DNA of 64,000 nucleotides. It comes from Mangrovivirga cuniculi. Its GTDB lineage: Bacteria > Bacteroidota > Bacteroidia > Cytophagales > Cyclobacteriaceae. The stretch is from the NCBI RefSeq assembly GCF_005166025.1, contig NZ_CP028923.1, forward strand, positions 2,730,001 through 2,794,000, given 5' to 3'. The position numbers and the translations under genes were made by a program. This document shows, piece by piece, positions 45,643 to 53,694 of the stretch. Every line of letters begins with the position of its first letter. Within the stretch, counting starts at the first letter, position 1. Under the pieces are notes generated by a model that ran no database searches, was not told the DNA's origin, and saw only the letters and a list, made by a program, of their open reading frames with translations.

Positions 45643-46806
45643 TTAAATCAAATAGCATTCAATTTTATCACCTTTTTTTAATGTGGTATTTGCATCGATA
45701 AAGGCTAATGCATTACCCAAAGCCATTGAATGAATCATTGAAGAACTTTGCGCATTTAATATTTCTACTGATTCATATTCTACCCTGGCTTTTAAAAATG
45801 AAGGCCGATCTGATTTATTGGAAAAGTCATGACTGATGGAAAAAGGAAATCGGCTCAATCCGATGGTATTAGAACCACTCAATTTTCGTAAAAACGGAAG
45901 AACATAAATATAAAAACAGCTTAATGAAGATGCCGGGTTACCGGGTAAAGCAAATACAAACTTTTCTCCTCTACGACCAAAATAAAGTGGCTTACCTGGT
46001 TTTTGGAATACTTTATAAAAGAGTTCCTCTACCCCATTTTCCTCCAACCCTTCTTTTACATAATCATAGTCACCAACTGATATACCACCACATAAAATCA
46101 GCACATCAGAAGATTCCAGGAGTTCTTTAATACCCCTTTTTACAGCATCAAATTCATCTTTAATATGTTTCTTTTCCCGACATGAAAATCCATATTGTTC
46201 ACATGCAGAAGCTAATGCATAACTATTTGATTCGTATATCTGCCCTTCTTCTTTTTCATCTCCTAATTTAGCCAGCTCGTTACCAGTAGTAATTAGGTTG
46301 ATTACCGGTTTTTTATATACTTCCAGCTTTTCAACACCCAGGCTTCCAATAAGTCCTGTCCCGGCTGGAGTAATTGTATAGCCCTTTTCAAATACTATCT
46401 GGCCTTTGGTTAGCTCTCCTCCTTTTCTCCGGATACTTTGGCCTTCTTTAGGCAATTCTTCTAAAATCAATTTAGATCCTTCCACCTTAGTTTTTTCCTG
46501 CATCATTACAGCATCGGCACATTCCGGAACTCGTGCACCTGTAAATATTCGGACTGCTTCACCAGGATTTAAATTCATTTCCTGATTGTCACCAGCCGCA
46601 ATTTCACCGACTAAAGTATATTCTTTTTGAATACCACAAAGAGCATAGCCATCCATAGCGGAATTATCAAAGGAGGGAATATCAAAAGATGCAGTGATAT
46701 TTTCAGCAATGGAATATCCTGTAGATTCAGCTAAATTCCTTTTTTCCTTTTTTAGAACTGGGGTTTGATCGTTAATTAACTTTAATGCTTCTTCTATGGT
46801 TACCAT
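45643..46806 (-). CDS. moeA: Molybdopterin molybdenumtransferase MoeA
   Basis: A 387-residue cytoplasmic enzyme that inserts molybdate into adenylylated molybdopterin. MoeA landmarks include SFDIPSFDNSAMDGYAL, IFTGARVPECADAVMMQE, GTGLIGSLG, the ISVGDYDYVKEGL block and FALPGNPASSLSCF. Length is close to the usual 400. The ATG overlaps the moaA stop by one base (TAATG). It takes adenylylated cofactor from the MogA-like domain of the MoaC-MoaB fusion two genes upstream. Confidence 0.95.
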   Translation of the reverse strand: MVTIEEALKLINDQTPVLKKEKRNLAESTGYSIAENITASFDIPSFDNSAMDGYALCGIQKEYTLVGEIAAGDNQEMNLNPGEAVRIFTGARVPECADAVMMQEKTKVEGSKLILEELPKEGQSIRRKGGELTKGQIVFEKGYTITPAGTGLIGSLGVEKLEVYKKPVINLITTGNELAKLGDEKEEGQIYESNSYALASACEQYGFSCREKKHIKDEFDAVKRGIKELLESSDVLILCGGISVGDYDYVKEGLEENGVEELFYKVFQKPGKPLYFGRRGEKFVFALPGNPASSLSCFYIYVLPFLRKLSGSNTIGLSRFPFSISHDFSNKSDRPSFLKARVEYESVEILNAQSSSMIHSMALGNALAFIDANTTLKKGDKIECYLI

Positions 46807-47795
46807 TAGCCTCCAATTGAAATCATTGATCGATTTTTTTCAAAATGATCCGCATCCATCTTCACATCCATGCCATCACGGGAATATTTCTTTTTCTTTA
46901 TAGCGTTTAATATTATATCATCTAATTCTACTCCATTTCTCATTGGTGTTAGCAGATCGGTTTCTGAATTTGCGAAAAGACAATTCTTCATTTTACCATC
47001 AGCAGTTAGCCTTAAGCGGTTACAATCACTGCAAAATGGATTTGTTATCGTACTTACAATCGCAAAACTCCCTTTATGATCCGGAATTTTATAGTTTACT
47101 GAAGTACTGTGCTTTGGATTTTCAAGTTCTTCTATTTTACCATATTTCTCTGAAACCATATCGAGAATCTCCTGTTTTCCTACTCCATTACTCCAATCCC
47201 ACTTATTACCTTTAAAAGGCATGAATTCAATGAATTTAACTGTCAGATTTTTGTGCCTGGTCATTTCTACAAAATCATTGATCTCCTTGTCATTAACACT
47301 CTTTATCAACACAATATTCAGCTTGACTTCCATATCCATTGCTAAGGCCTTTTCCAGGTTTTGCATGATCCGGTCAAAATAATCTCGCTTCGTAATGAAG
47401 GCCGATCTGGCTTTATCAAGGGTATCCAGGCTTAGATTGATCTTTTTCAATCCGATTCGTTTGAACAGATCCAGGTATTTATCCAGAAGAATCCCATTGG
47501 TAGTGATTTTTAATGTCATACCCAGTTTCGATAATTCTTCAACAAGGTAACCGAAGTTTTTTCTAACTAACGGTTCACCACCGGTTAACCGAATTGTATC
47601 TACTCCAAGATTTTTAAAAATGGTAGTGAGCTTAATGATCTCCTCCAGGCTCATGATGCTCTCCTTCTCAGCTAGCTGAACACCCTCTTCCGGCATACAA
47701 TAGAAACATCGAAGATTACACCTGTCCGTCAGGGAGATCCTGAGATATGTATGTGGTCTTCCGAAATTATCTATTATTTTCGGCTTGTTAATCAT
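46806..47795 (-). CDS. moaA: GTP 3',8-cyclase MoaA
   Basis: Radical-SAM enzyme for the first step of Moco synthesis: GTP to 3',8-cyclo-7,8-dihydro-GTP. The N-terminal cluster motif is CNLRCFYC (C26, C30, C33), with RLTGGEPLVRKNFG. The second cluster is NPFCSDCNRLRL...KNCLF. The C-terminus ends in the required Gly-Gly (ISIGG). At 329 residues it is complete. It overlaps the MoaC-MoaB fusion stop by eight bases. Confidence 0.96.
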   Translation of the reverse strand: MINKPKIIDNFGRPHTYLRISLTDRCNLRCFYCMPEEGVQLAEKESIMSLEEIIKLTTIFKNLGVDTIRLTGGEPLVRKNFGYLVEELSKLGMTLKITTNGILLDKYLDLFKRIGLKKINLSLDTLDKARSAFITKRDYFDRIMQNLEKALAMDMEVKLNIVLIKSVNDKEINDFVEMTRHKNLTVKFIEFMPFKGNKWDWSNGVGKQEILDMVSEKYGKIEELENPKHSTSVNYKIPDHKGSFAIVSTITNPFCSDCNRLRLTADGKMKNCLFANSETDLLTPMRNGVELDDIILNAIKKKKYSRDGMDVKMDADHFEKNRSMISIGG

Positions 47796-48684
47796 GTCTT
47801 TTCCCTTCTATCACTTTAAAAACGTGTAAAATATGTGGGAATATCGCATCCATACACTCTGCAGCTCCTTTACTGGAACCTGGCAATGAAAGTATCACTT
47901 TCCCATCTTTAATTCCTGCAACCGATCTTGAAAGCATAGCATAAGGCATTCGCTGCTGACCGTAATTTCTCATGTGCTCTTCCACTCCTTTCAGGTGGAA
48001 ATCCAGCAAGGGTTCGATAGTATTTGGTGTAACATCCCTGGGACCAACTCCTGTTCCTCCCGTAAAAATGACCATATCCGTATCATTTTCTTCAACAGCT
48101 GTTTTGATCTTTTCAGGATCATCAGGAATAACCAATTTATCTGCCTTTACTCCAAGTTCACCTAGCTTCGTAATTATGATCTCTCCGGCTTTATCTTTTC
48201 CTTCACCTTTAGAAATAGTATCTGAGCAAACAACTACTTTTGCCGTCAACTCATCGATATCGAGATTAAATGATGATTTACCGCCTTTTTTCTGCTCAAG
48301 TTTTATGGTACTGATTTCAATATTCTTGTCGATTGGTTTAAGCATGTCATACATGTTTAAAGCCACAATACTTGCCCCATGCATCGCTTCTACTTCTACA
48401 CCGGTTTTATAGATAGTCTTTACAGTAAATGATATTACTATATCCAATCCGTTGATCTTATACTCAATCCCGGTAAACTCAATAGGCATCGGATGGCAAT
48501 CAGGTAATAGCTCCGGTGTTTTCTTTACGCCCAGTAATCCTGCTGCTTTTGACATCTCGAATACATTTCCTTTCGGGACTTTGTTTTCTTTGATCCTTTG
48601 AATCGTTTCAGCACTACTCGTTTTCACTATAGCGGTGGCTGTAGCTTCTCTAAGGGTTGTTATTTTATGGGTTATATCGATCAT
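47788..48684 (-). CDS. MoaC-MoaB/MogA fusion protein
   Basis: A 298-residue fusion joining two steps. The N-terminal MoaC-type domain (about 1-145) makes cPMP and has LLPDCHPMPI and VEVEAMHGASIVALNMYDMLK. The C-terminal MoaB/MogA-type domain (about 150-298) adenylylates molybdopterin and has VVCSDTISKGEGKDKAG, FTGGTGVGPRDVTP and LSLPGSSKGA. Such MoaCB fusions are known in some bacteria. It removes the need for separate moaC and mogA genes, and none is seen here. Overlaps moaE by four bases. Confidence 0.93.
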   Translation of the reverse strand: MIDITHKITTLREATATAIVKTSSAETIQRIKENKVPKGNVFEMSKAAGLLGVKKTPELLPDCHPMPIEFTGIEYKINGLDIVISFTVKTIYKTGVEVEAMHGASIVALNMYDMLKPIDKNIEISTIKLEQKKGGKSSFNLDIDELTAKVVVCSDTISKGEGKDKAGEIIITKLGELGVKADKLVIPDDPEKIKTAVEENDTDMVIFTGGTGVGPRDVTPNTIEPLLDFHLKGVEEHMRNYGQQRMPYAMLSRSVAGIKDGKVILSLPGSSKGAAECMDAIFPHILHVFKVIEGKRHD

Positions 48685-49124
48685 TTATTTACTTTCCATT
48701 GATGGGTTTCATCTTCGAAAATCTCTTTGCCGAAAATGGGCACTTTAGCCTTAATTTCTTCTACAAAATAATTTGTTGCTTTAATTGCGATTTTTCTACG
48801 AGCGGAAGAAGTGAATACAAACAAGCACAATTCGCCTTTATTGACTTTTCCCAGGCTGTGGTAGATATGAGCACAGGTGATGTCAAATTTTAAAAAAGCA
48901 GATTCTCTTATTTCGTGAAAAACCTGTTCCGCCATATCTTTGTATGCGGTATACTCAATAGCGTATACCGTTTTGCCATCAATCTCATCTGCACGCACCT
49001 GGCCGAGAAAAATGCTATGCGCACCAATATTGGTTTTAGATTGATGATTTGCCACCGACTGGGCAATTTTTTCGGGTGGTATAGCACCTTCAACAAATAC
49101 TTTCTTTGGTTTTTTCTTATCCAT
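48681..49124 (-). CDS. moaE: Molybdopterin synthase large subunit MoaE
   Basis: A 147-residue catalytic subunit converting cPMP to molybdopterin with sulfur from MoaD thiocarboxylate. It contains GAHSIFLGQVRADEIDGKTV, IEYTAYKDMAEQ and HIYHSLGKVNKGEL. The essential Lys pair near the C-terminus is seen in KVPIFGKEIF. Overlaps moeB by eight bases. Confidence 0.94.
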   Translation of the reverse strand: MDKKKPKKVFVEGAIPPEKIAQSVANHQSKTNIGAHSIFLGQVRADEIDGKTVYAIEYTAYKDMAEQVFHEIRESAFLKFDITCAHIYHSLGKVNKGELCLFVFTSSARRKIAIKATNYFVEEIKAKVPIFGKEIFEDETHQWKVNK

Positions 49125-50130
49125 TTATAATTGTTTCTAATCCTCCTTCAACATTCTTTAAGTTTTGTAATCCAAAATCCCTTTTTAGTAAGTCAATAGC
49201 TTTTGCACTACGGACTCCTGATCGACAGAAAACCCACACTTCATCCTTAACAGGTATTTCATTAAATCGATCTCTCAAATTACTAAGAGGGATATGAATT
49301 ACATTTTCTGAGTGTACTTCGGGTTGTTCAAACTCTTCGCGTACATCCAGATATACCTTGGTTTTTATTTTTAACTCACAGTTTAATCTTTCAGGAATGA
49401 TACCCTGTAACTTTACTTTCTCTATTTCTTCAGGTCTTTTCTGAATAGTCAAGATCTGCTCAGTTCCCTGCATTACATTGATTAACTTTAGTTTACCTGA
49501 AAGTACTGATCCTCTACCCAGAATCATTTTGATTATCTCTGTAGCCTGGAGTATTCCAAGTAATCCAGGTGTCACTCCTAACACACCGGTAGATTCGCAA
49601 CTTATATTTTGCTTTGTTGTTATGGGGAAAAGGCACCGATATGAAGGTCCATCCTCGTAATTAAAGACAGATATCTGACCTTCATTCTTGTAAACAGAAG
49701 CATATACCCACGGCTTGTCTGTTAAAACACACGCATCATTGATCAGGTATTTGGTTTCAAAGTTGTCTGTACCATCGAGAATAATATCAAAATCTAAAAA
49801 AATCTTTTGAGCATTCTCATGACCTAATGCTTCATCAATGGCAATAAGTTCTATCTCAGCGTTTAACTGCTGTAATTTTTCTTTCGCTACGAAGACTTTT
49901 GATTTTCCTACATCTAATTCACCAAATAAAACCTGCCTGTGTAAGTTTGTAATTGATACTCTGTCGTGATCCATTAACCCGATTTTTCCGATACCAGCAC
50001 CAACAAGGTATTGAGCAGCAGGACACCCTAAACCTCCAACACCAACGATCAATACGCTGGCGTTTTTAAGTTTCTCCTGTCCTGAAGATCCTACTTCACT
50101 TAGTTTTATTTGACGGTCATATCTCATCAT
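49117..50130 (-). CDS. moeB: MoeB/ThiF-type adenylyltransferase with C-terminal rhodanese
   Basis: A 337-residue E1-like enzyme that adenylates the C-terminal glycine of MoaD. The N-terminal nucleotide-binding motif GVGGLGCPAAQYL, the R73-type DHDRVSITNLHRQ region and a catalytic CESTGVLG segment are present. A C-terminal rhodanese domain (about 250-337) carries the active loop WVFCRSGVRSA, so sulfur transfer and activation are in one chain, as in eukaryotic MOCS3. Overlaps moaD by four bases. Confidence 0.93.
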   Translation of the reverse strand: MMRYDRQIKLSEVGSSGQEKLKNASVLIVGVGGLGCPAAQYLVGAGIGKIGLMDHDRVSITNLHRQVLFGELDVGKSKVFVAKEKLQQLNAEIELIAIDEALGHENAQKIFLDFDIILDGTDNFETKYLINDACVLTDKPWVYASVYKNEGQISVFNYEDGPSYRCLFPITTKQNISCESTGVLGVTPGLLGILQATEIIKMILGRGSVLSGKLKLINVMQGTEQILTIQKRPEEIEKVKLQGIIPERLNCELKIKTKVYLDVREEFEQPEVHSENVIHIPLSNLRDRFNEIPVKDEVWVFCRSGVRSAKAIDLLKRDFGLQNLKNVEGGLETIING

Positions 50131-50363
50131 CCTCCCGCGAAAGGTGGTAAAAAGGCTACCTCATCCCCTTCTTTTAATTCACTTTCTAATTCTAAATTCT
50201 GGTTAACAGCCAGTTGAACTGACTCGGGATCTGCAATCTGGTATTTCCTGATTTGCTGATCTTTAAATTCAGCTACTGATATAGCTTCATTTACTTCCAG
50301 AAGCTCTTCACTTTTCCCGACTGCCTCGGCGATCATCCCAAAATATTTAACATTTATCTTCAT
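50127..50363 (-). CDS. moaD: Molybdopterin synthase sulfur carrier MoaD
   Basis: A 78-residue ubiquitin-like sulfur carrier ending FLPPFAGG; the terminal Gly-Gly is thiocarboxylated by the MoeB-rhodanese protein and donates sulfur to MoaE. The ATG overlaps the repaired end of the preceding mocA gene by four bases (ATGA), which supports the view that mocA normally reads through to this point. Confidence 0.93.
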   Translation of the reverse strand: MKINVKYFGMIAEAVGKSEELLEVNEAISVAEFKDQQIRKYQIADPESVQLAVNQNLELESELKEGDEVAFLPPFAGG

Positions 50364-50967
50364 TGCTTTTCCAACTGTTTTAATAATTCAACATCTTCAG
50401 TAGTGTCGATGTCAATATTGCCTCTTTCAAATTCAACTATATTATAACTAAAGTCCTCCTGGTAGATTAATTTCTTCGCTCCCTGGTCTCCTCTTAGATT
50501 TATAACTTGAGAAAACACTTCTTTTGAAAAATTGCAGGAACTCCTGGTTCATTCTCATAACTGGAATAAGTAGCATTCCCTTTTTGATTTAATTGTACTT
50601 CCACCAGTTTACTAATTAAGCTTTTTGAAATAAATGGTTGGTCTGAAAGTAGAAAAAGAATATGAGAAAGAGCAGGTTCTTTCTCTATTGATTCTACCAC
50701 ACCTTTTCTGATACTTGATGCAATTCCTTCCTTCCAATTTTCATTGAGCAGAATTGTAAAGTTCTTTTCATCGATCTCATTTTTAATATTGTCAGCTTCG
50801 GCTCCCAGAACAACAATTTTAGTGTCAAAATCGAATGATTCTGATTTATCAATTGCTAGTTGAAGTAAAGTTTTACCCTGAAACTGAACCAATTGTTTAG
50901 GATGTCCAAGTCTACTGGATGAACCTGCAGCCAATATCACTACCCCTATTTTATTGTTTTTGATCAA
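50360..50967 (-). pseudogene. mocA: MocA-like molybdenum cofactor cytidylyltransferase, frameshifted
   Basis: Nucleotidyltransferase of the MobA/MocA fold that would attach CMP to Moco to form the MCD cofactor used by XDH/IorB-type enzymes. The N-terminal motif ILAAGSSSRLGHPKQLV and LLSDQPFIS are intact. The frame stops early, after AIFQKK. Adding one A to the A4 run of CAAAAG at 50522-50528 gives AIFQKEVFSQVINLRGDQGAKKL and continues through FERGNIDIDTTED to a stop at 50360. The result is 202 residues, the normal length, and restores a 4-base overlap with moaD. The tight overlap at both ends argues that the gene was recently functional, or that the sequence is wrong. Confidence 0.88.
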
Positions 50968-52115
50968 ATCTTTACTTCTTTAAATTTCTCTATTCGTTTA
51001 TCGTGAATGGGACCTTCCTTTTCTTTTAAAGGTTTTGCCAGGGTATTGGTAAGCACAGACTGTATTTCTGCCAATATTGAAAGACCGATCTCTGCAGGTG
51101 TTTCAGCCCCGATTTCAAGCCCTACAGGAGCATGAATTTTATCGAGAAACTTTGTTGAAAGCTCAATAACCTCATTTTTTATCTCCTCGAGCATTCGGTT
51201 GTATTTTTTAAAAGGGCCAAGAATACCTATGTATGGTATTTGATGTAAGTCCTTCAATAACTTAAATACGGCAAGGTCATAATTGTAATTATGGCTCATT
51301 AATACAATGCAAGTTCTTTCATCCACATCAATATTATCGAGTGTTTCTTCAGGTCTTGCAACAATCACCTGGCAATTAGCAAATCTATGTTCAGTAGCAT
51401 GCGTTGGCCTGCCATCTGCTACGATCACCGTCCATCCCAGCAGTTCTGCCTGTTGAGCTAATATCTGAGCATCATTACCTGCTCCGACTAAGATCAGTTT
51501 TACAGGGGGTTGGAAATACTGAATAAAAAGATGTTCTTTTTTTCCATTTATTGAAGTTTCCATGAACTGTGAATGCTTTTGAAGCAATACTTCGTGTGCT
51601 TTTTCCTCAATTAAATCATTCAATACGGCTTCCGGAACTGAGCCAATAACCTGCTGATCTTCATTGATCAACATAGAAGTGCCGGATTGTAACTCCTTTT
51701 TATTCAGGTTAAACCTGACAACTATTGCAAGTACCTCATTTAATTCGGTAGCCTTTTTCAATAACTCACACGGATTTTCTTCATCTTCATAATCAAGTGG
51801 CTCAAACAATACCTGGATAATGCCATTACACCCTAATTGAGCGCCAATTACAGCATCATCCTCGTTATTGGTATCGTAAGTCACCAGTTTATTCTTTTGT
51901 TGATTTAAAGCATTCAAAGCTTTTCTTAATGCATCACCTTCGAGGCATCCTCCGCTAATTGCACCTGTAATGTTTCCAAAAGCATCCACTAGCATTCTGG
52001 CCCCTGCTCTTCTATAAGAAGAACCTTCAACATGAACTACAGTAGCCAAAACGCATCCAGTTTCATCTGACTTTAGTGTTTCATATTGCGCTAGTATGTC
52101 CTCAAGCTCTCTCAT
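50964..52115 (-). CDS. xdhC: XdhC-family Moco maturation protein
   Basis: A 383-residue chaperone that binds Moco and helps its sulfuration and insertion into xanthine-dehydrogenase-type enzymes. The N-terminal XdhC/CoxI block is VLATVVHVEGSSYRRAGARML and AISGGCLEGD; the C-terminal Rossmann-type domain contains LILVGAGNDAQILAQQAELLG and IGLEIGAETPAEIGLSI. Placement between mocA and a cysteine desulfurase matches its role in handing sulfurated MCD to the IorB-type enzyme. Overlaps both neighbours by four bases. Confidence 0.92.
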   Translation of the reverse strand: MRELEDILAQYETLKSDETGCVLATVVHVEGSSYRRAGARMLVDAFGNITGAISGGCLEGDALRKALNALNQQKNKLVTYDTNNEDDAVIGAQLGCNGIIQVLFEPLDYEDEENPCELLKKATELNEVLAIVVRFNLNKKELQSGTSMLINEDQQVIGSVPEAVLNDLIEEKAHEVLLQKHSQFMETSINGKKEHLFIQYFQPPVKLILVGAGNDAQILAQQAELLGWTVIVADGRPTHATEHRFANCQVIVARPEETLDNIDVDERTCIVLMSHNYNYDLAVFKLLKDLHQIPYIGILGPFKKYNRMLEEIKNEVIELSTKFLDKIHAPVGLEIGAETPAEIGLSILAEIQSVLTNTLAKPLKEKEGPIHDKRIEKFKEVKI

Positions 52116-53266
52116 ACTGCAGTAGCTTTTAACTGATTTACTGCTTTGGATATCTCAGCAGCTGCTAATTCTATCTCTCCTATTGTGGTATTTCTGCCCA
52201 GGCTAATTCGAATTGAAGCGAGGGCAAGCTCATCACTCAAACCCATTGCTTTTAAAACATGCGATGGCTTAATTGTATTCGCACTGCATGCCGACCCTCT
52301 CGATAAGGCGAGCATATTAAGTTTTCTCAATAAATCCACACCACTTATATTGCTAAAGGAAATATTGATTGTATTTGGAAGTCTTTCGGATGATCCTGAA
52401 TTTATCTTTGAACCATCAATTTGCAATAATAACTTTTCGAGGTAGCTTCTTAGCGATATTAGTCTATTATACTCTTCATCAAGACACGATAAAGAAATAT
52501 CTATCGCTTTACTAAAACCTACAATTCCAGGAACATTCAATGTACCGGGCCGCAATCCATATTCCTGGCCACCACCATATAAATGGGGTTCAATATTTAT
52601 CTTGTTTTGCTTGTTTATGAATAACGCACCAACTCCCTTAGGTCCATAGATCTTATGTGAAGAAAAAACAGCGATATCCGGATTCAATTCTTGAAGGTCT
52701 ATTGGTATCTTTCCGATTGCCTGGGTCAGATCACTCATCAATTTAGCTCCTTTACTATGAACAATATCCCGGATTTTCTCCATGGGATAAATAACGCCGG
52801 TTTCATTATTTGCCATCATAAGGCAAACGAATATTGTTTCTGAGGTGATAGACTTTTCAAGCTCATCAAGATCGATCATTCCTTCGTTATCCACCTCAAG
52901 GTAGGTAACATCAAAACCCTCATTCTCTAGATTTGCAATTGTATCTAAAACCGCTTTATGCTCTGTTTTACAAGTTATTATATGATTACCTTCTGATTTA
53001 TGCTTTTTACAAAATCCATTAATCGCAAGGTTTGCTGCTTCTGTTGCACCCGAAGTAAAAATGATCTCAGTTGGATTACAATTCAATAGATCTGCTATTT
53101 CCTCTCGCGCTAGTTCCACAGCTTCATCTGCTTCCCAGCCATATGCATGATCGCTATTAGGATTACCGAATACATTGGTAAAAAAGGGCATCATTTCATC
53201 TACTACCCTTTGATCAACAGGTGTTGTAGCATTATAATCCAGGTATATTTTTTCGTTTATTGACAT
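52112..53266 (-). CDS. Cysteine desulfurase (NifS/IscS class)
   Basis: A 384-residue PLP enzyme that removes sulfur from cysteine. It contains YLDYNATTPVDQRV, TSGATEAANLAI, the PLP lysine in SSHKIYGPKGVGAL and the active-site cysteine in SRGSACSANTIKPSHVL. First gene of the coupled block (overlaps xdhC by four bases). In this context it probably supplies sulfur for the terminal sulfido ligand of the Mo cofactor and/or the MoeB rhodanese, rather than general Fe-S assembly. No iscU or suf genes are adjacent. Confidence 0.93.
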   Translation of the reverse strand: MSINEKIYLDYNATTPVDQRVVDEMMPFFTNVFGNPNSDHAYGWEADEAVELAREEIADLLNCNPTEIIFTSGATEAANLAINGFCKKHKSEGNHIITCKTEHKAVLDTIANLENEGFDVTYLEVDNEGMIDLDELEKSITSETIFVCLMMANNETGVIYPMEKIRDIVHSKGAKLMSDLTQAIGKIPIDLQELNPDIAVFSSHKIYGPKGVGALFINKQNKINIEPHLYGGGQEYGLRPGTLNVPGIVGFSKAIDISLSCLDEEYNRLISLRSYLEKLLLQIDGSKINSGSSERLPNTINISFSNISGVDLLRKLNMLALSRGSACSANTIKPSHVLKAMGLSDELALASIRISLGRNTTIGEIELAAAEISKAVNQLKATAV

Positions 53267-53309
53267 TTAGAGCGTTATATTTCTTTGTATATATCGGTAA
53301 TCATAATAA

Positions 53310-53335
53310 AAGGCTCAAGACTAATCTTAAGCCTT
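53310..53335 (-). terminator. Terminator after the ModE-like gene
   Basis: AAGGCTCAAGA paired with TCTTAAGCCTT (10 of 11 bp), a 4-base loop and T-rich sequence after it on the minus strand. It lies between the HTH gene stop and the desulfurase start and would partly separate the hydroxylase genes from the Moco block. Confidence 0.65.
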
Positions 53336-53340
53336 TATAT

Positions 53341-53682
53341 TTATCTAAGAATCTTGGTTAGCTCATGATGTTTACCAACTAATTCATTAATCTTTTTCTG
53401 AAGACTTTCATATTCTTCTATTACTTTTAAGCCATGGTTAGTCACTTCGGCTCCTCCGCCATCCTGACCACCTTTTTTCATTACCACTAATGGCTGTTCA
53501 CAGTGATTATTCAGCCTCTGAATTATGTCCCAGGCCTTTTTATAAGACATATTCATTTGACCGGCAGCTTTTGATAATGAACCCAGGCTCAAAATACCTT
53601 TTAGTAGTTCATTAGGACCCGGACCGTAAAACCGTTCGCGATCTTCTTCTATCCAGCATTTGAATTTAATCACCTTCTCCAT
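53341..53682 (-). CDS. ModE-type winged-helix protein lacking the molybdate-binding domain
   Basis: A 113-residue LysR-like winged HTH of the ModE N-terminal class: KGILSLGSLSKAAGQMNMSYKKAWDIIQRLN, then the GGQDGGGAEVT wing. Full ModE has two additional MOP domains that sense molybdate; these are absent. It may use another signal or act as a dimerising DNA binder controlling the adjacent hydroxylase and cofactor genes. It lies 12 bases after the IorB-like gene. Confidence 0.88.
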   Translation of the reverse strand: MEKVIKFKCWIEEDRERFYGPGPNELLKGILSLGSLSKAAGQMNMSYKKAWDIIQRLNNHCEQPLVVMKKGGQDGGGAEVTNHGLKVIEEYESLQKKINELVGKHHELTKILR

Positions 53683-53694
53683 TACAGAAAACTC

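Noticed and set aside
47972-48412. 146-codon plus-strand frame opposite the MoaC-MoaB fusion
   Set aside because: Shadow of a certain coding gene; Ser/Pro-rich translation with no motif.
37527-50528. Programmed ribosomal frameshifting in the five shifted genes
   Set aside because: No shared slippery heptamer, stimulatory hairpin or overlapping-frame layout, and unrelated gene families are involved. Simple base loss or error fits better.
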